Shown piece after piece: positions 27,665-37,205 of a DNA stretch of 64,000 bases. The first letter of the stretch is position 1. Each line of letters starts with the position of its first letter. A model generated the notes under the pieces. The model was not told the origin of the DNA and did no database searches. It was given only the letters and a program-made list of their open reading frames with translations. The position numbers were made by a program, and so were the translations under genes. Origin of the DNA: Acidobacteriota bacterium (GTDB lineage Bacteria > Acidobacteriota > Terriglobia > Terriglobales > Acidobacteriaceae); assembly GCA_021846275.1 (NCBI GenBank), contig JAJZBZ010000001.1, positions 434,001 to 498,000 of the forward strand, given 5' to 3'.

Positions 27665-29035
27665 ATGCACACATTTCTGATTTCGACGATTTCGGTACTG
27701 GTAGTTCTGGGCATCATGGTGGTGGTCCACGAGTTTGGACACTTTGCGGCGGCGAAGCTGTGCGGGGTGCGCGTGGAGGCATTTTCGGTGGGATTTGGCC
27801 CAAGGCTCTTTGGCGTGAAGGTGGGCGAGACGGATTATAAGGTCTGCGCGCTGCCGTTTGGCGGCTACGTGAAGATGAGCGGGGAACTACCGGGCGAGGA
27901 AGCGACGAACGATCCGGGAGATTTTACGCAGCATCCGCGCTGGCAGCGGATGGTGATCGGGCTTGCGGGGCCGGCGGCAAATTTTGTGCTGGCGCTGGGG
28001 CTGATGACGGGCGTACTGATGTTTCACCACGAGACGTATGTCTATGTGAGCCAGCCGGTGGTGGTGGATTGGGTGGAGACGGGATCGGTGGCGGCGCAGG
28101 CCGGGCTGATGGCGGGCGACCGGATTGTGCGGTTTGATTCGGTGGAGAATCCGGCGTGGAAGGATGTGGAGATTCGCGCGCAGATCAACCTGAATCATCC
28201 TGTGGCGGTGGTGGTCGAGCGCGGCGGCCAGAACGGAGCGCGACAGGATGTTTCGCTCGTGCTGCCGCTGCCGGACGCGAGCAAGGGCGAGGATTTTTCG
28301 CTGGAGAAACTGGGGATCTATCCGCAGGAACAGCCTGGGCCGATTGAGGTGGACGACGTGGCTCCGCAGACGCCGGCGGCGCGGGCCGGGCTGGTGCATG
28401 GGGATGAGTTTGCGTCGGTGGATGGGCATGTCTTTCACAACACGGAGTCGCTGGTCGCGTATATGCGCGGGCGGAATGGCGCGCCGATGCAGGTGACCGT
28501 GGCGTTTGCCGGGGCTGCGGCGCGGACGATCACCATTGCGCCGGAGCGGATGGATGCTCCGGATGGCGGGAAGGCGTGGCTGCTGGGATTTACCGGGACG
28601 GAGCCGCCGTATCGCGTGGAGCAGTTGCCGCTGCTGGGCGCGATGGCGGAGTCGTGGAAGTTCAACCGGGCGAATTCGCTGCTGATCCTGGAGGTGCTCA
28701 AGCGTGTGGTGACGCACCGGATGTCGGTGAATACGCTGTCAGGGCCGATTGGAATTGCGAAGCAGACGGGCATGGCGGTCGAGATGCAGGGCTGGCAGCC
28801 GATCCTGCAACTGATGGCGGTGATCAGCCTGAACCTGGGGATTCTGAACCTGCTTCCGTTTCCGATTCTGGATGGCGGGCTGATTCTGTTTCTGCTACTG
28901 GAGAGCGCGATGCGGCGGGATGTGGATATGGCGGTGAAGGAACGGATTTATCAGGTGGGGTTTGCGCTGATTCTGGTATTTGCCGCCTACATTGTGGTGA
29001 ATGATGTGAGCAAGCTGCACCTGTTTCCGCACTGA
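27665..29035 (+). CDS. rseP: Site-2 intramembrane protease RseP
   Basis: Intramembrane metalloprotease that cleaves anti-sigma factors and signal-peptide remnants. Zinc-binding VVHEFGHFAAAKLCG in the first helix and LNLLPFPILDGG near the C-terminus complete the active site. Two PDZ-like regions (about residues 125-200 and 215-300) lie between. The FGPRLFG and FGGYVKMSGE segments are family-typical. 456 residues. Starts two bases after the dxr stop, so co-transcribed with it. Confidence 0.95.
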   Translation: MHTFLISTISVLVVLGIMVVVHEFGHFAAAKLCGVRVEAFSVGFGPRLFGVKVGETDYKVCALPFGGYVKMSGELPGEEATNDPGDFTQHPRWQRMVIGLAGPAANFVLALGLMTGVLMFHHETYVYVSQPVVVDWVETGSVAAQAGLMAGDRIVRFDSVENPAWKDVEIRAQINLNHPVAVVVERGGQNGARQDVSLVLPLPDASKGEDFSLEKLGIYPQEQPGPIEVDDVAPQTPAARAGLVHGDEFASVDGHVFHNTESLVAYMRGRNGAPMQVTVAFAGAAARTITIAPERMDAPDGGKAWLLGFTGTEPPYRVEQLPLLGAMAESWKFNRANSLLILEVLKRVVTHRMSVNTLSGPIGIAKQTGMAVEMQGWQPILQLMAVISLNLGILNLLPFPILDGGLILFLLLESAMRRDVDMAVKERIYQVGFALILVFAAYIVVNDVSKLHLFPH

Positions 29036-29068
29036 CGCGGCGGGCGGGACAGAGACGGAGAGCTATCG

Positions 29069-29512
29069 ATGGCGACGACGGCGCGGGTGCGGGTGCGCTA
29101 TGCGGAGACGGACCAGATGGGCGTGGTGTACTACGCGAATTATCTGGTGTGGTTTGAGCTGGGGCGCGTGGAGTTTCTGCGCGGGCTGGGCTATGACTAC
29201 AGCCGGCTGGAGAACGAAGACGGGTGCATACTGCCGGTGGTCGAGGCGCGGTGCCGGTATCGCGCGCCGGCACGGTATGACGACCGGATTGCGATTGAGG
29301 CGTGGCCGATGGCGCTGCGCGGGTCAGTGCTGAAATTTGGCTACAGGATTCTGCGCGAGAGCGACGATTCGAGCACAGGCGATGCCACGCTGCTGGCCGA
29401 GGGCGAGACCGTGCATGTGGTCTGCGACCGGGAGCTGAAGCGGTGCGCGCTGCCGGAGGCTGTGGCGGCGAGGATGCGCGCGGCGATGGCCGAGCACGAT
29501 GCTGGCGCTTGA
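29069..29512 (+). CDS. YbgC-type acyl-CoA thioesterase (hot-dog fold)
   Basis: RVRYAETDQMGVVYYANYLVWFELGRVEFL is the classic 4HBT/YbgC opening, in which the Asp of AETDQMGVVYYANY is catalytic. 147 residues is the usual length. These enzymes hydrolyse short acyl-CoA or acyl-ACP thioesters. The start is preceded by GAGAGC. Follows rseP by 33 bases, so it may be the end of the envelope operon. Confidence 0.9.
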   Translation: MATTARVRVRYAETDQMGVVYYANYLVWFELGRVEFLRGLGYDYSRLENEDGCILPVVEARCRYRAPARYDDRIAIEAWPMALRGSVLKFGYRILRESDDSSTGDATLLAEGETVHVVCDRELKRCALPEAVAARMRAAMAEHDAGA

Positions 29513-29518
29513 GCGGAA

Positions 29519-29953
29519 TTAACGCCGGGCGGCGGCGCGGACGCGGGCGACAACCTCGTCGAGCGGCGTTCCAGGGCCGAAGATGGCGGTGACACCGGCG
29601 GCGAGGAGGGATGCGTGGTCGGCGGTGGGGATGGTGCCGCCGAGCAGGACCGGGATGGCGCCTGCGCAGGAGCTGCGCAGCAATGCAATGACACGCGGGA
29701 CGAGCGAGTTGTGAGCGCCGCTGAGGATGCTGAGGCCGATGGCGTCCACGTCCTCTTCAATGGCGGTTTTGACGACGGCTTCCGGGGATTTGCGCAGGCC
29801 GGTGTAGATGACCTCCATGCCGGCGTCGCGGAGGGCGTGGACGATGATGCGCGCGCCACGGTCGTGTCCGTCGAGGCCGACCTTGGCGATGAGGACGCGG
29901 ATGGGGCGCGTGGGGTGCTGGCCGGGGGTGGTTTGGGTCGGATTGGGTTGCAT
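29519..29953 (-). CDS. Cobalamin-binding protein, methylmalonyl-CoA mutase B12-domain type
   Basis: Stand-alone B12-binding Rossmann-like domain. The signature KVGLDGHDRGARI contains Asp-x-His-x-x-Gly, whose His ligates cobalt, followed by the conserved LSILSGAH and VLLGGTIP segments. About 144 residues from the ATG giving MQPNPTQ; 25 upstream in-frame codons are low-complexity and I left them out. Such small subunits pair with a separate catalytic subunit of methylmalonyl-CoA-type mutases, not visible here. Convergent with the thioesterase gene. Confidence 0.85.
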   Translation of the reverse strand: MQPNPTQTTPGQHPTRPIRVLIAKVGLDGHDRGARIIVHALRDAGMEVIYTGLRKSPEAVVKTAIEEDVDAIGLSILSGAHNSLVPRVIALLRSSCAGAIPVLLGGTIPTADHASLLAAGVTAIFGPGTPLDEVVARVRAAARR

Positions 29954-30034
29954 ACCGCTGTGAACAGTATCACAGCGGGTGCGGGGTGGGGTAGCGGCAT
30001 GGTGTGCTTGCAACGAGCTTCCTTGCACAGAAGG

Positions 30035-32254
30035 CTACATGGCTTCGGGGACTTCGACGCCTAGCCAGTCGAGGAGTTGGGTGAGTTCGCGGAGGGCGAT
30101 GGCGGCTGTGGCGAGCAGGAGGGTTTTGCGCGCCGGGTCTTCTTCGGTGAGGATGTGGTGTTTGTGGTAGAAGTTGTTGAACTCCTGGGCGAGCTGGAAG
30201 ACGTGGCGGGCGAGCGTGGCCGGTTCGGCGGTCGAGATGGCGGAGGTGAGCGTCTGGTGGCGGCGCGCGGCGCGGAGCCAGATGGGCCAGATGTCGTTGG
30301 CTTCGGCGAGGAGCGCGAGGGCATTGTCCGGGGTGACTGCATCGGGCTGCGCGGCTGCGTCGGGATGCGTGGCTGCATTCGATAGCATCGCTTCGAGAGC
30401 GGCTTCCGGCGTAATTCCCGCCTTGCGGAAGATGTTGCGCGCGCGGACGGCGGTGTATTGGACGTAGGGGCCGGTTTCGCCCTCGAAGCTGAGCGCGTCG
30501 CGGAAGTCGAAGGCGATGACGGAGCCGCGTGTGAACTTGAGCATGAAGTAGCGGAGCGCGCCGATGGCGATCTGCGTGGCGATGCGCTGGCGCTCGGATT
30601 CGGAGCGGTCGGGCTGGCGCGCATCGACCTCGGCGCGGGTGGCGGCGGTGAGCTTGTCGAGCAGGTCGTCGGCTTTGACGCCGAAGCCTTTGCGTCCGCT
30701 GACCTCGATCCAGGGCCGCGAGCGGTCCTCTTCGGCGAGGGTGTAGCCGAGTTCCTGGGCGCAGCGCGGAGTGAGGGCGACCATCTCGTAGCTGAAGTGG
30801 GTGTAGTGGTCGGCGGCCTCGGTGTGGCCCATGCCGCGCAGGGCCTGGATGACGTTGGCCTGGGGATCGGACTGGCGGGAGTCGATAACGTTGTAGATGG
30901 CGGCTGCTCCGCCGAAGCGGGGATGGCTGGCTTCGCCTTCCGTGTTGGACTCGCCGTCCATGCTGGAAATCCAGCAGGTGTGGTCGGGGTAATCGAAGAA
31001 ACGGCGGTAGGCGAAGTCGACGCCGAGCAGGCCGAACTTCCAGAGGTGGTAGGCGATGTCCTTGCCGACGTAGGTGACGGTGCCGTTGGAGCGGACGATG
31101 ACTTTGGCGTCTTCGTCGGGGGCGCTGGGGTCGGGTGCGCTGCGGTCGGGTGCTGCTGTGTCGGGCAGGTCGGAGGCTGATGGCTGTTCGCGGGCTGGTT
31201 CGCCGTCTGCCGCCGCGTTTCCGGCGCTACTGTCTTCGGCGCTGCTCGCTTCGGTGCTACTGGTTCCGGCTCGCGTCATCACCCAGCAGCCCGAGTTCTT
31301 GCCGCTGGTTTCGTGGTAGAGGACGCCGGAGGCTTTGAGCAGTTCGAAGGCGCGATCCCAGAAGTGGAGATGGAGGATTTCGCTTTCGCGGGGCAGGAAA
31401 TCGTAGGTGATGCCGAGCCGCTGCATGGTGACGAGATGGAGGCGCAGGATGGCGGTGGAGACGCGGTCGGCGACGAGTGCGGTCTCGTTGCCGCCCTGTT
31501 CGATGGCGTGGAGGGTCTGGTAGCGGAGGGATTTGCGGCGGGCCTGCTCGTCGGCGTCGCCCTCGGTATACCAGTGGGAGACGCGGGCGTAGAGGTTCCA
31601 GCAGAGGTAGTCGAAGCGGTCTTCGCGGGCGCTGGGCGAGCTGCCGGCGGCGATGAGGGCGTCGATTTCGGCACGCGTCTTGCCTTCGAGATGGAGGAAG
31701 CCGACGATGACGTCGGCGACCTGTACGCCGGTGTTGTCGATATAGTTCTGGACATCGACGAGGTGGCCGGCGGCGCGGAGGATGCGGACGAGGGTGTCGC
31801 CAAGGATGGCGTTGCGGAGATGGCCGACGTGTGCGGCTTTGTTGGGGTTGATGCTGGTGTGTTCGACCAGAATCCGGGACTGGGTGCGGGACTGGCTGCG
31901 GGACTGGCTGTCGGGGCGTGTGGCGTCTGATTCGGCGACGGGCGCGGCGAGCGCGGCGGCCAGGCGCGCGCGGTCAAGACGGACGTTGATGTAGCCAGCT
32001 CCGGCGGCTTCAAAGGCGAGGAAGCCATCGGCGGGCGTGAGCGCGGCGGCGAGCTTTTCGGCCAGTTCGGCGGCGATCTGGCGCGGAGCCTTGCGCAGGC
32101 GGCGGGCAAGCTCGAAGGCGACGGGGAGCGCGAATTCGCCGAGCGCGAGATCGGGTGGCTGCTCGAGGACGATTTCAGTGAGCTGGATATGCCAGCTTGC
32201 ATCGAGGATGGCGCGGACGGTTTCGGTGAGCTGCTGCTGGAGTGCGCGGTACAA
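30035..32254 (-). CDS. argS: Arginyl-tRNA synthetase with a low-complexity insert
   Basis: Class I synthetase charging tRNA-Arg. The HIGH-type motif is NPNKAAHVGHLRNAILGD, and the C-terminal anticodon domain ends LAQEFNNFYHKHHIL. VSGRKGFGVKADDLLD lies where the KMSKS loop is expected. No ATG fits; a TTG (YRALQQQL) with ACGAGG upstream matches where the family begins, and a TTG 30 codons further up is less likely. About 739 residues, far above the usual 550-600. Much of the excess is a Ser/Asp/Ala/Pro-rich insert of about 70 residues after GKNSGCWVMTRAG, within the catalytic domain. Confidence 0.93.
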   Translation of the reverse strand: MYRALQQQLTETVRAILDASWHIQLTEIVLEQPPDLALGEFALPVAFELARRLRKAPRQIAAELAEKLAAALTPADGFLAFEAAGAGYINVRLDRARLAAALAAPVAESDATRPDSQSRSQSRTQSRILVEHTSINPNKAAHVGHLRNAILGDTLVRILRAAGHLVDVQNYIDNTGVQVADVIVGFLHLEGKTRAEIDALIAAGSSPSAREDRFDYLCWNLYARVSHWYTEGDADEQARRKSLRYQTLHAIEQGGNETALVADRVSTAILRLHLVTMQRLGITYDFLPRESEILHLHFWDRAFELLKASGVLYHETSGKNSGCWVMTRAGTSSTEASSAEDSSAGNAAADGEPAREQPSASDLPDTAAPDRSAPDPSAPDEDAKVIVRSNGTVTYVGKDIAYHLWKFGLLGVDFAYRRFFDYPDHTCWISSMDGESNTEGEASHPRFGGAAAIYNVIDSRQSDPQANVIQALRGMGHTEAADHYTHFSYEMVALTPRCAQELGYTLAEEDRSRPWIEVSGRKGFGVKADDLLDKLTAATRAEVDARQPDRSESERQRIATQIAIGALRYFMLKFTRGSVIAFDFRDALSFEGETGPYVQYTAVRARNIFRKAGITPEAALEAMLSNAATHPDAAAQPDAVTPDNALALLAEANDIWPIWLRAARRHQTLTSAISTAEPATLARHVFQLAQEFNNFYHKHHILTEEDPARKTLLLATAAIALRELTQLLDWLGVEVPEAM

Positions 32255-32490
32255 AGTGGGGCCTCGTGATTGCGGGTTTTCTGGCTTGCCGGGGCGGGGT
32301 GGATGCCGAGTGCGCGTGGGTTGCCGGGGCAGTTTCAGGGGCAATTTCAGGGACAGATTGATTTTAGCGGATGGGGGATTGGCGCGGCGCGGGCGCGGGA
32401 GTGCGGAACGCGGGGGTGAGTGCGTGGAGGGTCGGGTAAGATAGAAGAATCTCTGCTTGTTTTGCAGGTATTCGGGATGCAGTGCCGACC

Positions 32491-34587
32491 ATGACGGAAG
32501 TTTCCGCGCAGCAGCGCTTCTACATTACGACACCGATCTACTATGTGAATGCACGGCCGCATCTGGGGCATGCGTATTCGACGATTGTCTGCGACGCGGT
32601 GGCGCGGGCGAAACGGGCGCAGGGGATCGAGACGTGGTTCCTGACGGGGACCGACGAGCATGGGCAGAAGATTGAGCGCTCGGCGGCGCAGGCGGGACGG
32701 AGTCCGGCGGAGTTTGCCTCGGCGATTTCGGGTGAGTTTCGCGCGCTGTGGCAGCGGCTGGGGCTGAGCTGCGACGACTTTATACGGACGACGGAGCCGC
32801 GGCATGTTCGCGGGGTGCAGAAGCTGTTTCGTGTGCTGCGGGATCGCGGGTTTATCTACAAAGGCTCGTATACGGGGCAGTATTGCGTGTCGGACGAGCT
32901 GTATGTGGATGCGCCGCCGGGGTCGGTTTGTCCGGATTGCGGACGGCCGACGGAGACGGTGAGCGAGGAGAATTATTTTTTCAAGCTGTCGGCGTTTGAG
33001 CGGCGGCTGCTGGAGTACTACGAGGAGCATCCGGAGTTTATACAGCCGGAGGCGCGGCGCAATGAGGTGATGGCGTTTGTGCGCGGCGGGCTGAAGGATT
33101 TGTCAGTGAGCCGGACGAGTTTTCGGTGGGGGATTCCGGTGCCGGACGACGAGAAGCATGTGATCTACGTGTGGATGGACGCGCTGGCGAATTACATTAC
33201 GGCGCTGGGGTATGGGTCGGAGGATCCGGCGGACAAGGCGCGGTTTGAGCGGTTCTGGCCTGCGGATGTGCATCTGATTGGTAAGGAGATCAGCCGGTTT
33301 CATTGCGTGTACTGGCCAGCGTTTCTGATGGCGGCGGGGCTGCCGCTGCCGCGCGCGGTGGTGGCGAATGGGTGGCTGCTGTTTGACAAGAGCAAGATGT
33401 CGAAGTCGGTGGGCAATATTGTGCGCGCGGAGACGGTGGCGGAGGTGCTGGGCGTGGACGCGCTGCGGTATTTTCTGTTGCGCGAGATTTCGTTTGGGCA
33501 GGATGGGAATTTCACGTTTGAGGCGCTGGTGCAGCGGTATAACGGCGACCTGGCGAATGGGTATGGGAACCTGGTGAGCCGCGTGGTGGCGATGGTGCAT
33601 CGGTACTTCGGCGGACGGCTGCCGGAGGCGGGTGAGACGGGCGAAGCCGAGGCGGAGCTGCGCGGGACGGCGGAGCGGGTGACGCGGGAGTTTGCGGCGC
33701 AGTTTGAGGCCATGGATTTTGCGCGGGCGCTGGAGACGCTGTGGAGTCTGGTGGCGGCGACGGATGGGTATCTGACGGCGGCTGCGCCGTGGAAGAAGCC
33801 GACGAAGCGCACGGACGAAGAGCAGGTGCGCTTGCAGGCGCGGGTGTTGCGCGTGGCGGCGGAGGCGATTCGCGTGGTGACGGCGCTGGCCTGGCCGGTG
33901 ATTCCGGAGTCGGCGGCGAAGGTGTGGGCGCAGCTTGGGCTGGGCGACATGAAGCAGGCTGCGCAGGACGGGAAGTTGAAATCGATTGCGTGGGGCGGAA
34001 TGGCTTCGGGAACGGCGTTTGCCGAGCCTGCGCCGCTGTTTCCACGCGCGGAGAAGGATGCGATGGAACGGATGCAGAATCTGGAGAACGAGAACAATCA
34101 GAGCGCGGTGGCGGCGGTTTCGGCTGGTCCGACGGCGTCGGCTGGGCAAACTGCTCAGGCTACGCCTGCGGCGGAAGCTGTGGCTGCGGCGACTGCTGGT
34201 CAGGCTGCGGAGGTTGCGCCAGGGGCGGAAACAGCGGCTGCGGCGGTGGTCGAGAAGGCGAAGATCACGATTGAGGATTTTGCCAAGGTGGAGCTGCGGG
34301 TGGCGCAGGTGCTGGTGGCCGAGCGGGTGCCGAAGTCGGACAAGCTGTTGCGGCTGGAGGTGGACCTGGGCGATGAGAAGCGGCAGATTCTGGCCGGGAT
34401 TGCGCAGTATTATGAGCCGGAAAAGCTGGTGGGGCGCAAGGTGGTGATTGTGGCGAATCTGGCACCGAGGAAGATGCGCGGGCTGGAGTCGAATGGGATG
34501 GTCGTTGCCGCGTCGGTGGGCGACGAGGGCGCGCCGGTGTTGGCGGGATTTCTGGAAGACGTGCCGGTGGGCGCGCGGCTGAAGTAG
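32491..34587 (+). CDS. metG: Methionyl-tRNA synthetase with C-terminal tRNA-binding domain
   Basis: Class I synthetase. RFYITTPIYYVNARPHLGHAYS holds the HIGH-type motif HLGH, and DKSKMSKSVGN the KMSKS loop. Cys pairs (SVCPDCG region) suggest a partial zinc knuckle. The catalytic and anticodon domains end near residue 510. An Ala/Glu/Gln-rich linker of about 70 residues leads to an EMAP/TRBD-type tRNA-binding domain (FAKVELRVAQVLVAERVP, LRLEVDLGDEKRQILAGIAQ). I start at ATG 32491; an in-frame GTG three codons upstream is possible. Divergent from argS. Confidence 0.96.
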   Translation: MTEVSAQQRFYITTPIYYVNARPHLGHAYSTIVCDAVARAKRAQGIETWFLTGTDEHGQKIERSAAQAGRSPAEFASAISGEFRALWQRLGLSCDDFIRTTEPRHVRGVQKLFRVLRDRGFIYKGSYTGQYCVSDELYVDAPPGSVCPDCGRPTETVSEENYFFKLSAFERRLLEYYEEHPEFIQPEARRNEVMAFVRGGLKDLSVSRTSFRWGIPVPDDEKHVIYVWMDALANYITALGYGSEDPADKARFERFWPADVHLIGKEISRFHCVYWPAFLMAAGLPLPRAVVANGWLLFDKSKMSKSVGNIVRAETVAEVLGVDALRYFLLREISFGQDGNFTFEALVQRYNGDLANGYGNLVSRVVAMVHRYFGGRLPEAGETGEAEAELRGTAERVTREFAAQFEAMDFARALETLWSLVAATDGYLTAAAPWKKPTKRTDEEQVRLQARVLRVAAEAIRVVTALAWPVIPESAAKVWAQLGLGDMKQAAQDGKLKSIAWGGMASGTAFAEPAPLFPRAEKDAMERMQNLENENNQSAVAAVSAGPTASAGQTAQATPAAEAVAAATAGQAAEVAPGAETAAAAVVEKAKITIEDFAKVELRVAQVLVAERVPKSDKLLRLEVDLGDEKRQILAGIAQYYEPEKLVGRKVVIVANLAPRKMRGLESNGMVVAASVGDEGAPVLAGFLEDVPVGARLK

Positions 34588-34593
34588 GGCGGA

Positions 34594-35427
34594 ATGCTGA
34601 TTGATTCGCATGCGCATCTGGACAGCGAGTGCTACTCCGGCGATCTGGAGGCGGTGTTGCGCCGCGCGCGGCAGGCGGGCGTGAGCGGGATTCTGGCGAT
34701 CGGGATTGGCGAGGGTCCGTCGGAGATGCACCAGGCACGGGAGATTGTGAGGCGGTTCAGCGGGCGCGAGGATTTGCCGGAGATGTGGGCGAGCGCGGGG
34801 ATTTATCCGCATGCGACGGAGATGGCCGACGAGGCGGCGCTGGCGAGGCTGGACGAGATGCTGGGCTGCGACGAGGTGATTGCCTGCGGGGAGATTGGGC
34901 TGGATTACTACCACGACGGCGCGGCGCATGCGGTGCAGGCTCGGGCGTTTGTGGCGCAGATGGAGATTGCGGCGCGGCACAGGGCACCGATTCTGATTCA
35001 TTGCCGACCGGCGGAGACGAGCGACGACTGCTGGGTGGACCTGTTGCGGTTGATGGGCGAGCACTGGGCGGCGACGGGGGTGGGTGGAGTTCTGCATTGT
35101 TTCTCCGGAACGCCGGAGCAGGCGCAGGCGGCGATGGAGATGGGATTTCTGATCAGCTTTGCCGGGCAGGTGACTTATCCGAAGATGGCCGCGCTGCGCG
35201 CTGTGGCGGCAGAGGTGCCGCTCAATCGGCTGCTGGTCGAGACAGATGCGCCGTATCTGGCACCGGGTGCGCTTCGCGGGCAGAGGAATGAGCCAGGGTA
35301 TGTGGCGCTGACGGCAGGGACACTGGCCGAGGTGAAAGGCTGTGCGGTGGAAGAGCTGGCGCAGGCGACGACGGAAAACTTTCAGCGGCTGTTTGCGCAT
35401 AAGCTGGCGCGCGGCGTGGGAAACTAG
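34594..35427 (+). CDS. TatD-family metal-dependent hydrolase
   Basis: TIM-barrel hydrolase of the TatD/YcfH type, often with DNase activity. Metal ligands are visible in IDSHAHLDSECY, CGEIGLDYYHD, ILIHCRPAE, VLHCFSGTPEQA and VETDAPYLAP, in family order. 277 residues. Starts 6 bases after metG, the common metG-tatD arrangement of many bacteria, so co-transcribed. Confidence 0.93.
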   Translation: MLIDSHAHLDSECYSGDLEAVLRRARQAGVSGILAIGIGEGPSEMHQAREIVRRFSGREDLPEMWASAGIYPHATEMADEAALARLDEMLGCDEVIACGEIGLDYYHDGAAHAVQARAFVAQMEIAARHRAPILIHCRPAETSDDCWVDLLRLMGEHWAATGVGGVLHCFSGTPEQAQAAMEMGFLISFAGQVTYPKMAALRAVAAEVPLNRLLVETDAPYLAPGALRGQRNEPGYVALTAGTLAEVKGCAVEELAQATTENFQRLFAHKLARGVGN

Positions 35428-35464
35428 GAAGGGATTGCCGCGTACGGCGCGGCGGGAGTGAGAG

Positions 35465-35965
35465 ATGGCACAGGATAATTCGTTTGACGTGGCGAGCAAG
35501 GTGGAGATTCAGGAGGTTCGGAACGCGATTGATCAGGCGTTGAAGGAGATCAAGGCACGGTTTGACCTGAAGGACTCGAAATCCGAGGTGACGCTGGAGG
35601 GCAATGACGCGATCCAGTTGGCGTCGGCGGATGAGTACAAGCTGGAGGCGGTGAAGGAGATTCTGGGCCAGAAGCTGGTGAAGCGCGGGGTTTCGCTGAA
35701 GAATCTGAGCTATGGGAAGCTGGAAGAGGCGATGGGCAAGAGCGTGCGGCAGAAGATTACGCTGCAGCAGGGGATCCCCGGCGAAAAGGCGAAGGAAATT
35801 GTGCGCGTGGTGAAGGACTCGAAGATCAAGGTGCAGGCGTCGATTCAGGGGGATGTGGTGCGGGTGAGCGGGAAGGATCGCGACTCGCTGCAGTCGGTGA
35901 TTGCGCTTTTGCGCGGTAAAGATTTTGGGCTGGATTTGCAGTTTACGAACTATCGGACGAATTAA
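35465..35965 (+). CDS. YajQ-family cyclic-di-GMP-binding/nucleotide-binding protein
   Basis: 166-residue two-domain protein of the UPF0234/YajQ family: NSFDVASKVEIQEVRNAIDQ at the N-terminus, RFDLKDSKSEVTLEG, and a C-terminal VQASIQGDVVRVSGKDRDSLQ and FGLDLQFTNYR, all diagnostic. Some members bind c-di-GMP and affect transcription; others bind RNA. Follows the TatD gene by 37 bases on the same strand. Confidence 0.95.
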   Translation: MAQDNSFDVASKVEIQEVRNAIDQALKEIKARFDLKDSKSEVTLEGNDAIQLASADEYKLEAVKEILGQKLVKRGVSLKNLSYGKLEEAMGKSVRQKITLQQGIPGEKAKEIVRVVKDSKIKVQASIQGDVVRVSGKDRDSLQSVIALLRGKDFGLDLQFTNYRTN

Positions 35966-36048
35966 CTCCAGCTGGAATGGTATGCAGCGAAGCCGCTGGC
36001 CGCATACTATAGCTGGGCATACGAGCAAGAGGGACGGGACCGGGAGCC

Positions 36049-37038
36049 TTGAGCACACTGGCGATTACAACGGCGCGCGAAGTGTTTGACCTGCTGCGGG
36101 AGGATCTGGCGGCGGTGGAGCGGGAGCTTGGGCGCGACGCGGTTTCCGGCGTTTCGACAATCACCGAGATCGCCGAATATCTGCGCGAGGGCGGCGGGAA
36201 ACGGATTCGGCCGACGCTCCTGCTGCTGGCGGCGCGGTCGCTGGGCTATGAGCGCGCGGGAATGATTCGCCTCGGCGCGGTGGTGGAACTGGTGCATACG
36301 GCGACGCTGGTGCATGACGACATTATTGACGCCGCGGATATGCGGCGTGGGCGGCCGTCGACGAATACGACGTGGGGCAACGAGACGTGCGTGCTGGCCG
36401 GGGACTGGCTGTATATGCAGGCCTTTCGGACGGCGCTGGAAGAGCGGAATTTCAAGATTCTGGACCTGCTGATCGGGCTGACGCAGCAGATGGTCGAGGG
36501 AGAGCTGCTGCAGATTGAGAAGCTGGGCCGGTTCATCGACGAAGCGGAGTATTACGACCTGATCTATCGGAAGACGGCTTGCCTGTTTTCCGTGTCGATG
36601 CAACTGGGCGCTTGCCTGGCGGATGCGGACCCGATTCAGGAGGACGCGCTGGCGCAGTATGGGCGGGCGATCGGGCTGGCGTTTCAGATTGTGGATGACG
36701 TGCTGGACCTGACGGCGACCGAGGAAGAACTGGGCAAGCCGGTGGCCAGCGACCTGCGCGAAGGGAAGACGACGCTGGCGGTGATTCATGCGCTGGCGCA
36801 TGGGACGGGCGAGGAACAGGCGGCGCTGCGGCAGGTGCTGACGGATGGCGGATTCCGGAGCGTGACGCCGGAGGATGTGCAGCGGATTCTGCGCCGGACG
36901 GGGTCAGTGGAGTATGCGCTGGCGGCGGCGGGACGTTATGCCGAGCAGGCGCGCGAGGCGCTGAGCATTCTGGACGACAGTGAGTACAAGCGCGCGCTGA
37001 TGAGTCTTCCGGACCTGGTGGTGGAGCGGAATCACTGA
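36049..37038 (+). CDS. Trans-polyprenyl diphosphate synthase
   Basis: All-trans prenyltransferase. The first Asp-rich motif is LVHDDIIDAADMRRGRPS and the second is FQIVDDVLDLTATEEELGKPVASDLREGK. GGGKRIRPTLLLLAA binds the homoallylic diphosphate. 329 residues, the size of octaprenyl/heptaprenyl synthases that make quinone side chains; chain length is not deducible. The apparent start is TTG with GGGAG upstream. Last core gene before the island. Confidence 0.93.
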   Translation: MSTLAITTAREVFDLLREDLAAVERELGRDAVSGVSTITEIAEYLREGGGKRIRPTLLLLAARSLGYERAGMIRLGAVVELVHTATLVHDDIIDAADMRRGRPSTNTTWGNETCVLAGDWLYMQAFRTALEERNFKILDLLIGLTQQMVEGELLQIEKLGRFIDEAEYYDLIYRKTACLFSVSMQLGACLADADPIQEDALAQYGRAIGLAFQIVDDVLDLTATEEELGKPVASDLREGKTTLAVIHALAHGTGEEQAALRQVLTDGGFRSVTPEDVQRILRRTGSVEYALAAAGRYAEQAREALSILDDSEYKRALMSLPDLVVERNH

Positions 37039-37123
37039 GTTGTGCCGCTGAGGACTGTCGGCTGTGATGTCCTCGATCGAAGGCTCCGAGAAGATTTCCG
37101 AACTCAGGATGGAGCATGCGCCT

Positions 37124-37156
37124 AACGGTCCCCGATTCTGGCGACCGTTGGTTTTT
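37124..37156 (+). terminator. Rho-independent terminator after the polyprenyl synthase gene
   Basis: AACGGTC pairs with GACCGTT across a 12-base loop and is followed by GGTTTTT. It closes the plus-strand core operon immediately before the island boundary. Confidence 0.75.
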
Positions 37157-37205
37157 GCTGCGGCTGTAGAATTCGAATTATGCTCCGAAAGCTGCTCGTT
37201 TACGA

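Noticed and set aside
33103-35499. 798-residue minus-strand frame over metG and tatD
   Set aside because: Arg/His/Leu-rich antisense shadow with no recognisable domain.
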